Positions 12,086 through 26,400 of a stretch of DNA of 64,000 nt are shown here, in pieces (within the stretch, counting starts at the first letter, position 1; each line of letters starts with the position of its first letter). Under the pieces are notes generated by a model. That model did not search any database. It saw only the letters and a list, made by a program, of their open reading frames with translations, and was not told the DNA's origin. This DNA comes from Halisarca cf. caerulea. Lineage: Eukaryota; Porifera; Demospongiae; Chondrillida; Halisarcidae. Made by a program: the position numbers and the translations under genes. The stretch is taken from assembly GCA_963170055.1 (NCBI GenBank), contig CAUJGJ010000065.1, positions 2,834,696-2,898,695 on the forward strand, read 5' to 3'.

Positions 12086-12089
12086 TTAA

Positions 12090-15000
12090 CTACTGTGGGC
12101 GTATTTGTGTAATATTGGATATGCTGGTGCTAATACCAGTATTTGGCACTAGCACCACGCACATTCCCAGTGGACACACATGACCATTCTGAAGTGCTGT
12201 GGGCGTATTAGTGCAGTGTTGGATATGCTGGTGCTAATACCAATATTTGGCACTAGCACCACGCACATTCCAAGTGGACACACATGAAGTTTCTTAACTA
12301 CTGTGGGCGTATTTGTGTAGTGTTGGATATGTTGGTGCTAATACCAATATTTGGCACTAGCACCACACACATTCCCAGTGGACACACATGACCTTTCTGA
12401 AGTGCTGTGGGCGTATTTGTGTAGTGTTGGATACGCTGGTGCTAATACCAATATTTGGCACTAGCACCACGCACATTCCCAGTGGACACACATGAAGTTT
12501 CTTAACTACTGTGGGCGTATTTGTGTAATGTTGGATATGCTGGTGCTAATACCAATATTTGGCACTAGCACCACGCACATTCCCAGTGGACACACATGAC
12601 CTTTCTGAAGTGCTGTGGGCGTATTTGTGTAGTGTTGGATATGCTGGTGCTAATACCAATATTTGGCACTAGCACCACGCACATTCCCAGTGGACACACA
12701 TGAAGTTTCTTAACTACTGTGGGCGTATTTGTGTAGTGTTGGATATGCTGGTGCTAATACCAATATTTGGCACTAGCACCACGCACATTCCCAGTGTACA
12801 CACATGAAGTTTCTGAAGTGCTGTGGGCGTATTTGTGTAGTGTTGGATATGCTGGTGCTAATACCAATATTTGGCACTAGCACCACGCACATTCCCAGTG
12901 GACACACATGACCTTTCTGAAGTGCTGTGGGCGTATTAGTGCAGTGTTGGATATGCTGGTGCTAATACCAATATTTGGCACTAGCACCACGCACATTCCC
13001 AGTGGACACACATGACCTTTCTGAAGTGCTGTGGGCGTATTTGTGTAGTGTTGGATATGCTGGTGCTAATACCAATATTTGGCACTAGCACCACGCACAT
13101 TCCAAGTGGACACACATGAAGTTTCTTAACTACTGTGGGCGTATTTGTGTAGTGTTGGATATGTTGGTGCTAATACCAATATTTGGCACTAGCACCACGC
13201 ACATTCCCAGTGGACACACATGACCTTTCTGAAGTGCTGTGGGCGTATTTGTGTAGTGTTGGATATGCTGGTGCTAATACCAATATTTGGCACTAGCACC
13301 ACGCACATTCCCAGTGGACACACATGAAGTTTCTTAACTACTGTGGGCGTATTTGTGTAGTGTTGGATATGCTGGTGCTAATACCAATATTTGGCACTAG
13401 CACCACGCACATTCCCAGTGGACACACATGACCTTTCTGAAGTGCTGTGGGCGTATTTGTGTAGTGTTGGATATGCTGGTGCTAATACCAATATTTGGCA
13501 CTAGCACCACGCACATTCCCAGTGGACACACATGACCTTTCTGAAGTGCTGTGGGCGTATTTGTGTAGTGTTGGATATGCTGGTGCTAATACCAATATTT
13601 GGCACTAGCACAACGCACATTCAAAGTGGACACACATGAAGTTTCTTAACTACTGTGGGCGTATTTGTGTAGTGTTGGATATGTTGGTGCTAATACCAAT
13701 ATTTGGCACTAGCACCACACACATTCCCAGTGGACACACATGACCTTTCTGAAGTGCTGTGGGCGTATTTGTGTAGTGTTGGATATGCTGGTGCTAATAC
13801 CAATATTTGGCACTAGCACCACGCACATTCCCAGTGGACACACATGAAGTTTCTGAAATGCTGTGGGCGTATTTGTGTAGTGTTGGATATGCTGGTGCTA
13901 ATACCAATATTTGGCACTAGCACCACGCACATTCCCAGTGGACACACATGAAGTTTCTTAACTACTGTGGGCGTATTTGTGTAATGTTGGATATGCTGGT
14001 GCTAATACCAATATTTGGCACTAGCACCACGCACATTCCCAGTGGACACACATGACCTTTCTGAAGTGCTGTGGGCGTATTTGTGTAGTGTTGGATATGC
14101 TGGTGCTAATACCAATATTTGGCACTAGCACCACGCACATTCCCAGTGGACACACATGACCTTTCTAAAGTGCTGTGGGCGTATTTGTGTAGTGTTGGAT
14201 ATGCTGGTGCTAATACCAATATTTGGCACTAGCACCACGCACATTCCCAGTGGACACACATGACCTTTCTAAAGTGCTGTGGGCGTATTTGTGTAGTGTT
14301 GGATATGCTGGTGCTAATACCAATATTTGGCACTAGCACCACGCACATTCCCAGTGGACACACATGACCTTTCTGAAGTACTGTGGGCGTATTTGTGTAG
14401 TGTTGGATATGCTGGTGCTAATACCAATATTTGGCACTAGCACCACGCACATTCCCAGTGGACACACATGAAGTTTCTGAAGTGCTGTGGGTGTATTTGT
14501 GTAGTGTTGGATATGCTGGTGCTAATACCAATATTTGGCACTAGCACCACGCACATTCCCAGTGGACACACATGAAGTTTCTTAACTACTGTGGGCGTAT
14601 TTGTGTAATGTTGGATATGCTGGTGCTAATACCAGTATTTGGAACTAGCACCACGCACATTCCCAGTGGACACACATGAAGTTTCTGAAGAGCTGTTGGC
14701 GTATTTGTGTAGTGTTGGATATGCTGGTGCTAATACCAATATTTGGCACTAGCACCACGCACATTCCCAGTGGACACACATGACCTTTCTGAAGTGCTGT
14801 GGGCGTATTTGTGTAGTGTTGGATATGCTGGTGCTAATACCAATATTTGGCACTAGCACCACGCACATTCCCAGTGGACACACATGAAGATTCTTAACTA
14901 CTGTGGGCGTATTTGGGTAGTGTTGGATATGCTGGTGCTAATACCAATATTTGGCACTAGCACCACGCACATTCCCAGTGGACACACATGACCTTTCTGA

Positions 15001-18000
15001 AGTGCTGTGGGCGTATTTGCGTAGTGTTGAATATGCTGGTGCTAATACCAATATTTGGCACTAGCACCACGCACATTCCAAGTGGACACACATGAAGTTT
15101 CTTAACTACTGTGGGTGTATTTGTGTAGTGTTGGATATGTTGGTGCTAATACCAATATTTGGCACTAGCACCACACACATTCCCAGTGGACACACATGAC
15201 CTTTCTGAAGTGCTGTGGGCGTATTTGTGTAGTGTTGGATATGCTGGTGCTAATACCAATATTTGGCACTAGCACCACGCACATTCCCAGTGGACACACA
15301 TGAAGTTTCTGAAATGCTGTGGGCGTATTTGTGTAGTGTTGGATATGCTGGTGCTAATACCAATATTTGGCACTAGCACCACGCACATTCCCAGTGGACA
15401 CACATGAAGTTTCTTAACTACTGTGGGCGTATTTGTGTAATGTTGGATATGCTGGTGCTAATACCAATATTTGGCACTAGCACCACGCACATTCCCAGTG
15501 GACACACATGACCTTTCTGAAGTGCTGTGGGCGTATTTGTGTAGTGTTGGATATGCTGGTGCTAATACCAATATTTGGCACTAGCACCACGCACATTCCC
15601 AGTGGACACACATGAAGTTTCTTAACTACTGTGGGCGTATTTGTGTAGTGTTGGATATGCTGGTGCTAATACCAATATTTGGCACTAGCACCACGCACAT
15701 TCCCAGTGGACACACATGAAGTTTCTGAAGTGCTGTGGGCGTATTTGTGTAGTGTTGGATATGCTGGTGCTAATACCAATATTTGGCACTAGCACCACGC
15801 ACATTCCCAGTGGACACACATGACCTTTCTAAAGTGCTGTGGGCGTATTTGTGTAGTGTTGGATATGCTGGTGCTAATACCAATATTTGGTACTAGCACC
15901 ACGCACATTCCCAGTGGACACACATGACCTTTCTAAAGTGCTGTGGGCGTATTTGTGTAGTGTTGGATATGCTGGTGCTAATACCAATATTTGGCACTAG
16001 CACCACGCACATTCCCAGTGGACACACATGACCTTTCTGAAGTGCTGTGGGCGTATTTGTGTAGTGTTGATATGCTGGTGCTAATACCAATATTTGGCAC
16101 TAGCACCACGCACATTCCCAGTGGACACACATGAAGTTTCTGAAGTGCTGTGGGTGTATTTGTGTAGTGTTGGATATGCTGGTGCTAATACCAATATTTG
16201 GCACTAGCACCACGCACATTCCCAGTGGACACACATGAAGTTTCTTAACTACTGTGGGCGTATTTGTGTAATGTTGGATATGCTGGTGCTAATACCAGTA
16301 TTTGGAACTAGCACCACGCACATTCCCAGTGGACACACATGAAGTTTCTGAAGAGCTGTTGGCGTATTTGTGTAGTGTTGGATATGCTGGTGCTAATACC
16401 AATATTTGGCACTAGCACCACGCACATTCCCAGTGGACACACATGACCTTTCTAAAGTGCTGTGGGCGTATTTGTGTAGTGTTGGATATGCTGGTGCTAA
16501 TACCAATATTTGGCACTAGCACCACGCACATTCCAAGTGGACACACATGAAGTTTCTTAACTACTGTGAGCGTATTTGTGTAGTATTGGATATGTTGGTG
16601 CTAATACCAATATTTGGCACTAGCACCACACACATTCCCAGTGGACACACATGACCTTTCTGAAGTGCTGTGGGCGTATTTGTGTAGTGTTGGATATGCT
16701 GGTGCTAATACCAATATTTGGCACTAGCACCACGCACATTCCCAGTGGACACACATGAAGTTTCTGAAGTGCTGTGGGCGTATTTGTGTAGTGTTGGATA
16801 TGCTGGTGCTAATACCAATATTTGGCACTAGCACCACGCACATTCCCAGTGGACACACATGAAGTTTCTTAACTACTGTGGGCGTATTTGTGTAATGTTG
16901 GATATGCTGGTGCTAATACCAATATTTGGCACTAGCACCACGCACATTCCCAGTGGACACACATGACCTTTCTGAAGTGCTGTGGGCGTATTTGTGTAGT
17001 GTTGGATATGCTGGTGCTAATACCAATATTTGGCACTAGCACCACGCACATTCCCAGTGGACACACATGAAGATTCTTAACTACTGTGGGCGTATTTGGG
17101 TAGTGTTGGATATGCTGGTGCTAATACCAATATTTGGCACTAGCACCACGCACATTCCCAGTGGACACACATGACCTTTCTGAAGTGCTGTGGGCGTATT
17201 TGTGTAGTGTTGGATATGCTGGTGCTAATACCAATATTTGGCACTAGCACCACGCACATTCCCAGTGGACACACATGACCTTTCTGAAGTGCTGTGGGCG
17301 TATTTGTGTAGTGTTGGATATGCTGGTGCTAATACCAATATTTGGCACTAGCACCACGCACATTCCCAGTGGACACACATGAAGTTTCTTAACTACTGTG
17401 GGCGTATTTGTGTAGTGTTGGATATGTTGGTGCTAATACCAATATTTGGCACTAGCACCACACACATTCCCAGTGGACACACATGACCTTTCTGAAGTGC
17501 TGTGGGCGTATTTGTGTAGTGTTGGATATGCTGGTGCTAATACCAATATTTGGCACTAGCACCACGCACATTCCCAGTGGACACACATGAAGTTTCTGAA
17601 ATGCTGTGGGCGTATTTGTGTAGTGTTGGATATGCTGGTGCTAATACCAATATTTGGCACTAGCACCACGCACATTCCCAGTGGACACACATGAAGTTTC
17701 TTAACTACTGTGGGCGTATTTGTGTAATGTTGGATATGCTGGTGCTAATACCAATATTTGGCACTAGCACCACGCACATTCCCAGTGGACACACATGACC
17801 TTTCTGAAGTGCTGTGGGCGTATTTGTGTAGTGTTGGATATGCTGGTGCTAATACCAATATTTGGCACTAGCACCACGCACATTCCCAGTGGACACACAT
17901 GAAGTTTCTTAACTACTGTGGGCGTATTTGTGTAGTGTTGGATATGCTGGTGCTAATACCAAAATTTGGCACTAGCACCACGCACATTCCCAGTGGACAC

Positions 18001-19459
18001 ACATGAAGTTTCTGAAGTGCTGTGGGCGTATTTGTGTAGTGTTGGATATGCTGGTGCTAATACCAATATTTGGCACTAGCACCACGCACATTCCCAGTGG
18101 ACACACATGACCTTTCTAAAGTGCTGTGGGCGTATTTGTGTAGTGTTGGATATGCTGGTGCTAATACCAATATTTGGCACTAGCACCACGCACATTCCCA
18201 GTGGACACACATGACCTTTCTAAAGTGCTGTGGGCGTATTTGTGTAGTGTTGGATATGCTGGTGCTAATACCAATATTTGGCACTAGCACCACGCACATT
18301 CCCAGTGGACACACATGACCTTTCTGAAGTGCTGTGGGCGTATTTGTGTAGTGTTGATATGCTGGTGCTAATACCAATATTTGGCACTAGCACCACGCAC
18401 ATTCCCAGTGGACACACATGAAGTTTCTGAAGTGCTGTGGGTGTATTTGTGTAGTGTTGGATATGCTGGTGCTAATACCAATATTTGGCACTAGCACCAC
18501 GCACATTCCCAGTGGACACACATGAAGTTTCTTAACTACTGTGGGCGTATTTGTGTAATGTTGGATATGCTGGTGCTAATACCAGTATTTGGAACTAGCA
18601 CCACGCACATTCCCAGTGGACACACATGAAGTTTCTGAAGAGCTGTTGGCGTATTTGTGTAGTGTTGGATATGCTGGTGCTAATACCAATATTTGGCACT
18701 AGCACCACGCACATTCCCAGTGGACACACATGACCTTTCTAAAGTGCTGTGGGCGTATTTGTGTAGTGTTGGATATGCTGGTGCTAATACCAATATTTGG
18801 CACTAGCACCACGCACATTCCAAGTGGACACACATGAAGTTTCTTAACTACTGTAAGCGTATTTGTGTAGTGTTGGATATGTTGGTGCTAATACCAATAT
18901 TTGGCACTAGCACCGCACACATTCCCAGTGGACACACATGACCTTTCTGAAGTGCTGTGGGCGTATTTGTGTAGTGTTGGATATGCTGGTGCTAATACCA
19001 ATATTTGGCACTAGCACCACGCACATTCCCAGTGGACACACATGAAGTTTCTGAAGTGCTGTGGGCGTATTTGTTTAGTGTTGGATATGCTGGTGCTAAT
19101 ACCAATATTTGGCACTAGCACCACGCACATTCCCAGTGGACACACATGAAGTTTCTTAACTACTGTGGGCGTATTTGTGTAATGTTGGATATGCTGGTGC
19201 TAATACCAATATTTGGCACTAGCACCACGCACATTCCCAGTGGACACACATGAAGATTCTTAACTACTGTGGGCGTATTTGGGTAGTGTTGGATATGCTG
19301 GTGCTAATACCAATATTTGGCACTAGCACCACGCACATTCCCAGTGGACACACATGACCTTTCTGAAGTGCTGTGGGCGTATTTGTGTAGTGTTGGATAT
19401 GCTGGTGCTAATACCAATATTTGGCACTAGCACCACGCACATTCCCAGTGGACACACAT
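12090..19459 (+). repeat. 104-bp satellite array after insert copy 2
   Basis: Continuous satellite. It includes a 22-monomer repeat: the 103-bp GTGTTGATATGC monomer near 16067 and its neighbours recur 2287 bp later near 18354, followed each time by GGGTGTATTTG, ACCAGTATTTGGAACTAG and GAAGAGCTGTTGGCG monomers. It has no insert, RNA gene or plausible coding frame. Confidence 0.96.
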
Positions 19460-22400
19460 GACCTGTCTAAAGTGCTGTGGGCGTATTTGTGTAGTGTTGG
19501 ATATGCTGGTGCTAATACCAATATTTGGCACTAGCACCACGCACATTCCCAGTGGACACACATGAAGTTTCTTAACTACTGTGGGCGTATTTGTGTAGTG
19601 TTGGATATGCTGGTGCTAATACCAATATTTGGCACTAGCACCACGCACATTCCCAGTGGACACACATGAAGTTTCTTAACTACTGTGGGCGTATTTGTGT
19701 AATGTTGGATATGCTGGTGCTAATACCAATATTTGGCACTAGCACCACGCACATTCCCAGTGGACACACATGAAGTTTCTGAAGTGCTGTGGGCGTATTT
19801 GTGTAGTGTTGGATATGCTGGTGCTAATACCAATATTTGGCACTAGCACAACGCACATTCCCAGTGGACACACATGAAGTTTCTTAACTACTGTGGGCGT
19901 ATTTGTGTAATGTTGGATATGCTGGTGCTAATACCAGTATTTGGCAATAGCACCACGCACATTCCCAGTGGACACACATGAAGTTTCTGCAGAGCTGTTG
20001 GCGTATTTGTGTAGTGTTGGATATGCTGGTGCTAATACCAATATTTGGCACTAGCACCACGCACATTCCCAGTGGACACACATGAAGTTTCTTAAGTACT
20101 GTGGGCGTATTTGTGTAATGTTGGATATGCTGGTGCTAATACCAATATTTGGCACTAGCACCACGCACATTCCCAGTGGACACACATGACCCTTCTAAAG
20201 TGCTGTGGGCGTATTTGTGTAGTGTTGGATATGCTGGTGCTAATACCAATATTTGGCACTAGCACCACGCACATTCCCAGTGGACACACATGACCTTTCT
20301 GAAGTGCTGTGGGCGTATTTGTGTAGTGTTGATATGCTGGTGCTAATACCAATATTTGGCACTAGCACCACGCACATTCCCAGTGGACACACATGAAGTT
20401 TCTTAACTACTGTGGGCGTATTTGTGTAATGTTGGATATGCTGGTGCTAATACCAATATTTGGCACTAGCACCACGCACATTCCCAGTGGACACATATGA
20501 AGTTTCTTAACTACTGTGGGCGTATTTGTGTAGTGTTGGATATGCTGGTGCTAATACCAATATTTGGCACTAGCACCACGCACATTCCCAGTGGACACAC
20601 ATGAAGTTTCTGAAGTGCTGTGGGCGTATTTGTGTAGTGTTGGATATGCTGGTGCTAATACCAATATTTGGCACTAGCACCACGCACATTCCCAGTGGAC
20701 ACACATGACCTTTCTGAAGTGCTGTGGGCGTATTAGTGCAGTGTTGGATATGCTGGTGCTAATACCAATATTTGGCACTAGCACCACGCACATTCCCAGT
20801 GGACACACATGACCTTTCTGAAGTGCTGTGGGCGTATTTGTGTAGTGTTGGATATGCTGGTGCTAATACCAATATTTGGCACTAGCACCACGCACATTCC
20901 AAGTGGACACACATGAAGTTTCTTAACTACTGTGGGCGTATTTGTGTAGTGTTGGATATGCTGGTGCTAATACCAATATTTGGCACTAGCACCACACACA
21001 TTCCCAGTGGACACACATGACCTTTCTGAAGTGCTGTGGGCGTATTTGTGTAGTGTTGGATATGCTGGTGCTAATACCAATATTTGGCACTAGCACCACG
21101 CACATTTCCAGTGGACACACATGAAGTTTCTGAAATGCTGTGGGCGTATTTGTGTAGTGTTGGATATGCTGGTGCTAATACCAATATTTGGCACTAGCAC
21201 CACGCACATTCCCAGTGGACACACATGAAGTTTCTTAACTACTGTGGGCGTATTTGTGTAATGTTGGATATGCTGGTGCTAATACCAATATTTGGCACTA
21301 GCACCACGCACATTCCCAGTAGACACACATGACCTTTCTGAAGTGCTGTGGGCGTATTTGTGTAGTGTTGGATATGCTGGTGCTAATACCAATATTTGGC
21401 ACTAGCACCACGCACATTCCCAGTGGACACACATGACCTGTCTAAAGTGCTGTGGGCGTATTTGTGTAGTGTTGGATATGCTGGTGCTAATAACAATATT
21501 TGGCACTAGCACCACGCACATTCCCAGTGGACACACATGAAGTTTCTTAACTACTGTGGGCGTATTTGTGTAGTGTTGGATATGCTGGTGCTAATACCAA
21601 TATTTGGCACTAGCACCACGCACATTCCCAGTGGACACACATGAAGTTTCTTAACTACTGTGGGCGTATTTGTGTAATGTTGGATATGCTGGTGCTAATA
21701 CCAATATTTGGCACTAGCACCACGCACATTCCCAGTGGACACACATGAAGTTTCTGAAGTGCTGTGGGCGTATTTGTGTAGTGTTGGATATGCTGGTGCT
21801 AATACCAATATTTGGCACTAGCACAACGCACATTCCCAGTGGACACACATGAAGTTTCTTAACTACTGTGGGCGTATTTGTGTAATGTTGGATATGCTGG
21901 TGCTAATACCAGTATTTGGCAATAGCACCACGCACATTCCCAGTGGACACACATGAAGTTTCTGCAGAGCTGTTGGCGTATTTGTGTAGTGTTGGATATG
22001 CTGGTGCTAATACCAATATTTGGCACTAGCACCACGCACATTCCCAGTGGACACACATGAAGTTTCTTAAGTACTGTGGGCGTATTTGTGTAATGTTGGA
22101 TATGCTGGTGCTAATACCAATATTTGGCACTAGCACCACGCACATTCCCAGTGGACACACATGACCCTTCTAAAGTGCTGTGGGCGTATTTGTGTAGTGT
22201 TGGATATGCTGGTGCTAATACCAATATTTGGCACTAGCACCACGCACATTCCCAGTGGACACACATGACCTTTCTGAAGTGCTGTGGGCGTATTTGTGTA
22301 GTGTTGATATGCTGGTGCTAATACCAATATTTGGCACTAGCACCACGCACATTCCCAGTGGACACACATGAAGTTTCTTAACTACTGTGGGCGTATTTGT

Positions 22401-22880
22401 GTAATGTTGGATATGCTGGTGCTAATACCAATATTTGGCACTAGCACCACGCACATTCCCAGTGGACACACATGAAGTTTCTGAAGTGCTGTGGGCGTAT
22501 TTGTGTAGTGTTGGATATGCTGGTGCTAATACCAATATTTGGCACTAGCACCACGCACATTCCCAGTGGACACATATGAAGTTTCTTAACTACTGTGGGC
22601 GTATTTGTGTAGTGTTGGATATGCTGGTGCTAATACCAATATTTGGCACTAGCACCACGCACATTCCCAGTGGACACACATGAAGTTTCTGAAGTGCTGT
22701 GGGCGTATTTGTGTAGTGTTGGATATGCTGGTGCTAATACCAATATTTGGCACTAGCACCACGCACATTCCCAGTGGACACACATGACCTTTCTGAAGTG
22801 CTGTGGGCGTATTAGTGCAGTGTTGGATATGCTGGTGCTAATACCAATATTTGGCACTAGCACCACGCACATTCCCAGTG
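19460..22880 (+). repeat. 19-monomer higher-order repeat, about 1.7 copies (1975 bp)
   Basis: Units start at 19460 and 21435, each with the rare head GACCTGTCTAAAG. Diagnostic variants recur exactly 1975 bp apart (19 x 104 minus 1): TTGGCAATAGCACC (19946 and 21921), the head TTCTGCAGAGCTG, and the head CCCTTCTAAAG with a following 103-bp monomer. The second unit has one extra monomer, so the ACACATATGAAG variant moves from 20491 to 22570. The right limit is approximate. Confidence 0.85.
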
Positions 22881-23409
22881 GACACACATGAAGTTTCTGA
22901 AGTGCTGTGGGCGTATTTGTGTAATGTTGGATATGCTGGTGCTAATACCAATATTTGGCACTAGCACCACGCACATTCCCAGTGGACACACATGACCTTT
23001 CTAAAGTGCTGTGGGCGTATTTGTGTAGTGTTGGATATGCTGGTGCTAATACCAATATTTGGCACTAGCACCACGCACATTCCCAGTGGACACACATGAA
23101 GTTTCTTAACTACTGTGGGCGTATTTGTGTAGTGTTGGATATGCTGGTGCTAATACCAATATTTGGCACTAGCACCACGCACATTCCCAGTGGACACACA
23201 TGACCTTTATAAAGTGCTGTGGGCGTATTTGTGTAGTGTTGGATATGCTGGTGCTAATACCAATATTTGGCACTAGCACCACGCACATTCCCAGTGGACA
23301 CACATGACCTTTCTGAAGTGCTGTGGGCGTATTTGTGTAGTGTTGATATGCTGGTGCTAATACCAATATTTGGCACTAGCACCACGCACATTCCCAGTGG
23401 ACACACATG
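22881..23409 (+). repeat. 104-bp satellite array, linker between higher-order repeats
   Basis: About five ordinary monomers, including a 103-bp GTGTTGATATGC monomer near 23343 and the head ACCTTTATAAAG at about 23203. Nothing but satellite is seen. Confidence 0.9.
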
Positions 23410-26400
23410 AAGTTTCTGAAGTGCTGTGGGCGTTTTTGTGTAGTGTTGGATATGCTGGTGCTAATACCAATATTTGGCACTAGCACCACGCACATTCCCA
23501 GTGGACACACATGAAGTTTCTTAACTACTGTGGGCGTATTTGTGTAATGTTGGATATGCTGGTGCTAATACCAGTATTTGGCACTAGCACCACGCACATT
23601 CCCAGTGGACACACATGAAGTTTCTGCAGAGCTGTTGGCGTATTTGTGAAGTGTTGGATATGCTGGTGCTAATACCAATATTTGGCACTAGCACCACGCA
23701 CATTCCCAGTGGACACACATGAAGTTTCTTAAGTACTGTGGGCGTATTTGTGTAATGTTGGATATGCTGGTGCTAATACCAATATTTGGCACTAGCACCA
23801 CGCACATTCCCAGTGGACACACATGATCCTTCTAAAGTGCTGTGGGCGTATTTGTGTAGTTTTGGATATGCTGGTGCTAATACCAATATTTGGCACTAGC
23901 ACCACGCACATTCCCAGTGGACACACATGACCTTTCTAAAGTACTGTGGGCGTATTTGTGTAGTGTTGGATATGCTGGTGCTAATACCAATATTTGGCAC
24001 TAGCACCACGCACATTCCCAGTGGACACACATGAAGTTTCTTAACTACTGTGGGCGTATTTGTGTAGTGTTGGATATGCTGGTGCTAATACCAATATTTG
24101 GAACTAGCACCACGCACATTCCCAGTGGACACACATGAAGTTTCTTAACTACTGTGGGCGTATTTGTGTAGAGTTGGATATGCTGGTGCTAATACCAATA
24201 TTTGGCACTAGCACCACGCACATTCCCAGTGGACACACATGAAGTTTCTGAAGTGCTGTGGGCGTATTTGTGTAGTGTTGGATATGCTGGTGCTAATACC
24301 AATATTTGGCACTAGCACCACGCACATTCCCAGTGGACACACATGAAGTTTCTTAACTACTGTGGGCGTATTTGTGTAATGTTGGATATGCTGGTGCTAA
24401 TACCAGTATTTGGCACTAGCACCACGCACATTCCCAGTGGACACACATGAAGTTTCTGCAGAGCTGTTGGCGTATTTGTGTAGTGTTGGATATGCTGGTG
24501 CAAATACCAATATTTGGCACTAGCACCACGCACATTCCCAGTGGACACACATGAAGTTTCTTAAGTACTGTGGGCGTATTTGTGTAATGTTGGATATGCT
24601 GGTGCTAATACCAATATTTGGCACTAACACCACGCACATTCGCAGTGGACACACATGAAGTTTCTTAACTACTGTGGGCGTATTTGTGTAGTGTTGGATA
24701 TGCTGGTGCTAATACCAATATTTGGCACTAGCACCACGCACATTCCCAGTGGACACACATGAAGTTTCTTAACTACTGTGGGCGTATTTGTGTGGAGTTG
24801 GATATGCTGGTGCTAATACCAATATTTGGCACTAGCACCACGCACATTCCCAGTGGACACACATGAAGTTTCTGAAGTGCTGTGGGCGTATTTGTGTAGT
24901 GTTGGATATGCTGGTGCTAATACCAATATTTGGCACTAGCACCACGCACATTCCCAGTGGACACACATGAAGTTTCTTAACTACTGTGGGCGTATTTGTG
25001 TAATGTTGGATATGCTGGTGCTAATACCAATATTTGGCACTAGCACCACGCACATTCCCAGTGGACACACATGAAGTTTCTGCAGAGCTGTTGGCGTATT
25101 TGTGTAGTGTTGGATATGCTGGTGCAAATACCAATATTTGGCACTAGCACCACGCACATTCCCAGTGGACACACATGAAGTTTCTTAAGTACTGTGGGAG
25201 TATTTGTGTAATGTTGGATATGCTGGTGCTAATACCAATATTTGGCACTAGCACCACGCACATTCCCAGTGGACACACATGACCTTTCTAAAGTGCTGTG
25301 GGCGTATTTGTGTAGTGTTGGATATGCTGGTGCTAAAACCAATATTTGGCACTAGCACCACGCACATTCCCAGTGGACACACATGACCTTTCTGAACTGC
25401 TGTGGGCGTATTTGTGTAGTGTTGATATGCTGGTGCTAATACCAATATTTGGCACTAGCACCACGCACATTCCCAGTGGACACACATGAAGTTTCTGAAG
25501 TGCTGTGGGCGTATTTGTGTAGTGTTGGATATGCTGGTGCTAATACCAATATTTGGCACTAGCACAACGCACATTCCCAGTGGACACACATGAAGTTTCT
25601 TAACTACTGTGGGCGTATTTGTGTAATGTTGGATATGCTGGTGCTAATACCAGTATTTGGAACTAGCACCACGCACATTCCCAGTGGACACACATGAAGT
25701 TTCTGAAGAGCTGTTGGCGTATTTGTGTAGTGTTGGATATGCTGGTGCTAATACCAATATTTGGCACTAGCACCACGCACATTCCCAGTGGACACACATG
25801 ACCTTTCTGAAGTGCTGTGGGCGTATTTGTGTAGTGTTGGATATGCTGGTGCTAATACCAATATTTGGAACTAGCACCACGCACATTCCAAGTGGACACA
25901 CTTGAAGTTTCTTAACTACTGTGGGCGTATTTGTGTAGTGTTGGATATGTTGGTGCTAATACCAATATTTGGCACTAGCACCACACACATTCCCAGTGGA
26001 CACACATGAAGTTTCTGAAGTGCTGTGGGCGTATTTGTGTAGTGTTGGATATGCTGGTGCTAATACCAATATTTGGCACTAGCACCACGCACATTCCCAG
26101 TGGACACACATGACCTTTCTGAAGTGCTGTGGGCGTGTTTGTGTAGTGTTGATATGCTGGTGCTAATACCAATATTTGGCACTAGCACCACGCACATTCC
26201 CAGTGGACACACATGAAGTTTCTGAAGTGCTGTGGGCGTATTTGTGTAGTGTTGGATATGCTGGTGCTAATACCAATATTTGGCACTAGCACAACGCACA
26301 TTCCCAGTGGACACACATGAAGTTTCTTAACTACTGTGGGCGTATTTGTGTAATGTTGATATGCTGGTGCTAATACCAATATTTGGCACTAGCACCACGC

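Larger units (their letters stand above)
9310..17068 (+). repeat. Large segmental tandem repeat, unit B
   Basis: The second unit of the duplication described for unit A. Monomer order matches unit A from the GAAGCTTCTGAAG monomer at 9310 onward. The offset is 8382 bp at first, 8486 after an extra monomer at 10245-10348, 8382 after one monomer is missing near 12494, and 7863 after five monomers are missing between the GAAGAGCTG monomer (14678) and the GAAGATTCTTAAC monomer (14886). Homology is lost at about 17069, where a GAAGATTC monomer replaces the expected type. Confidence 0.85.
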
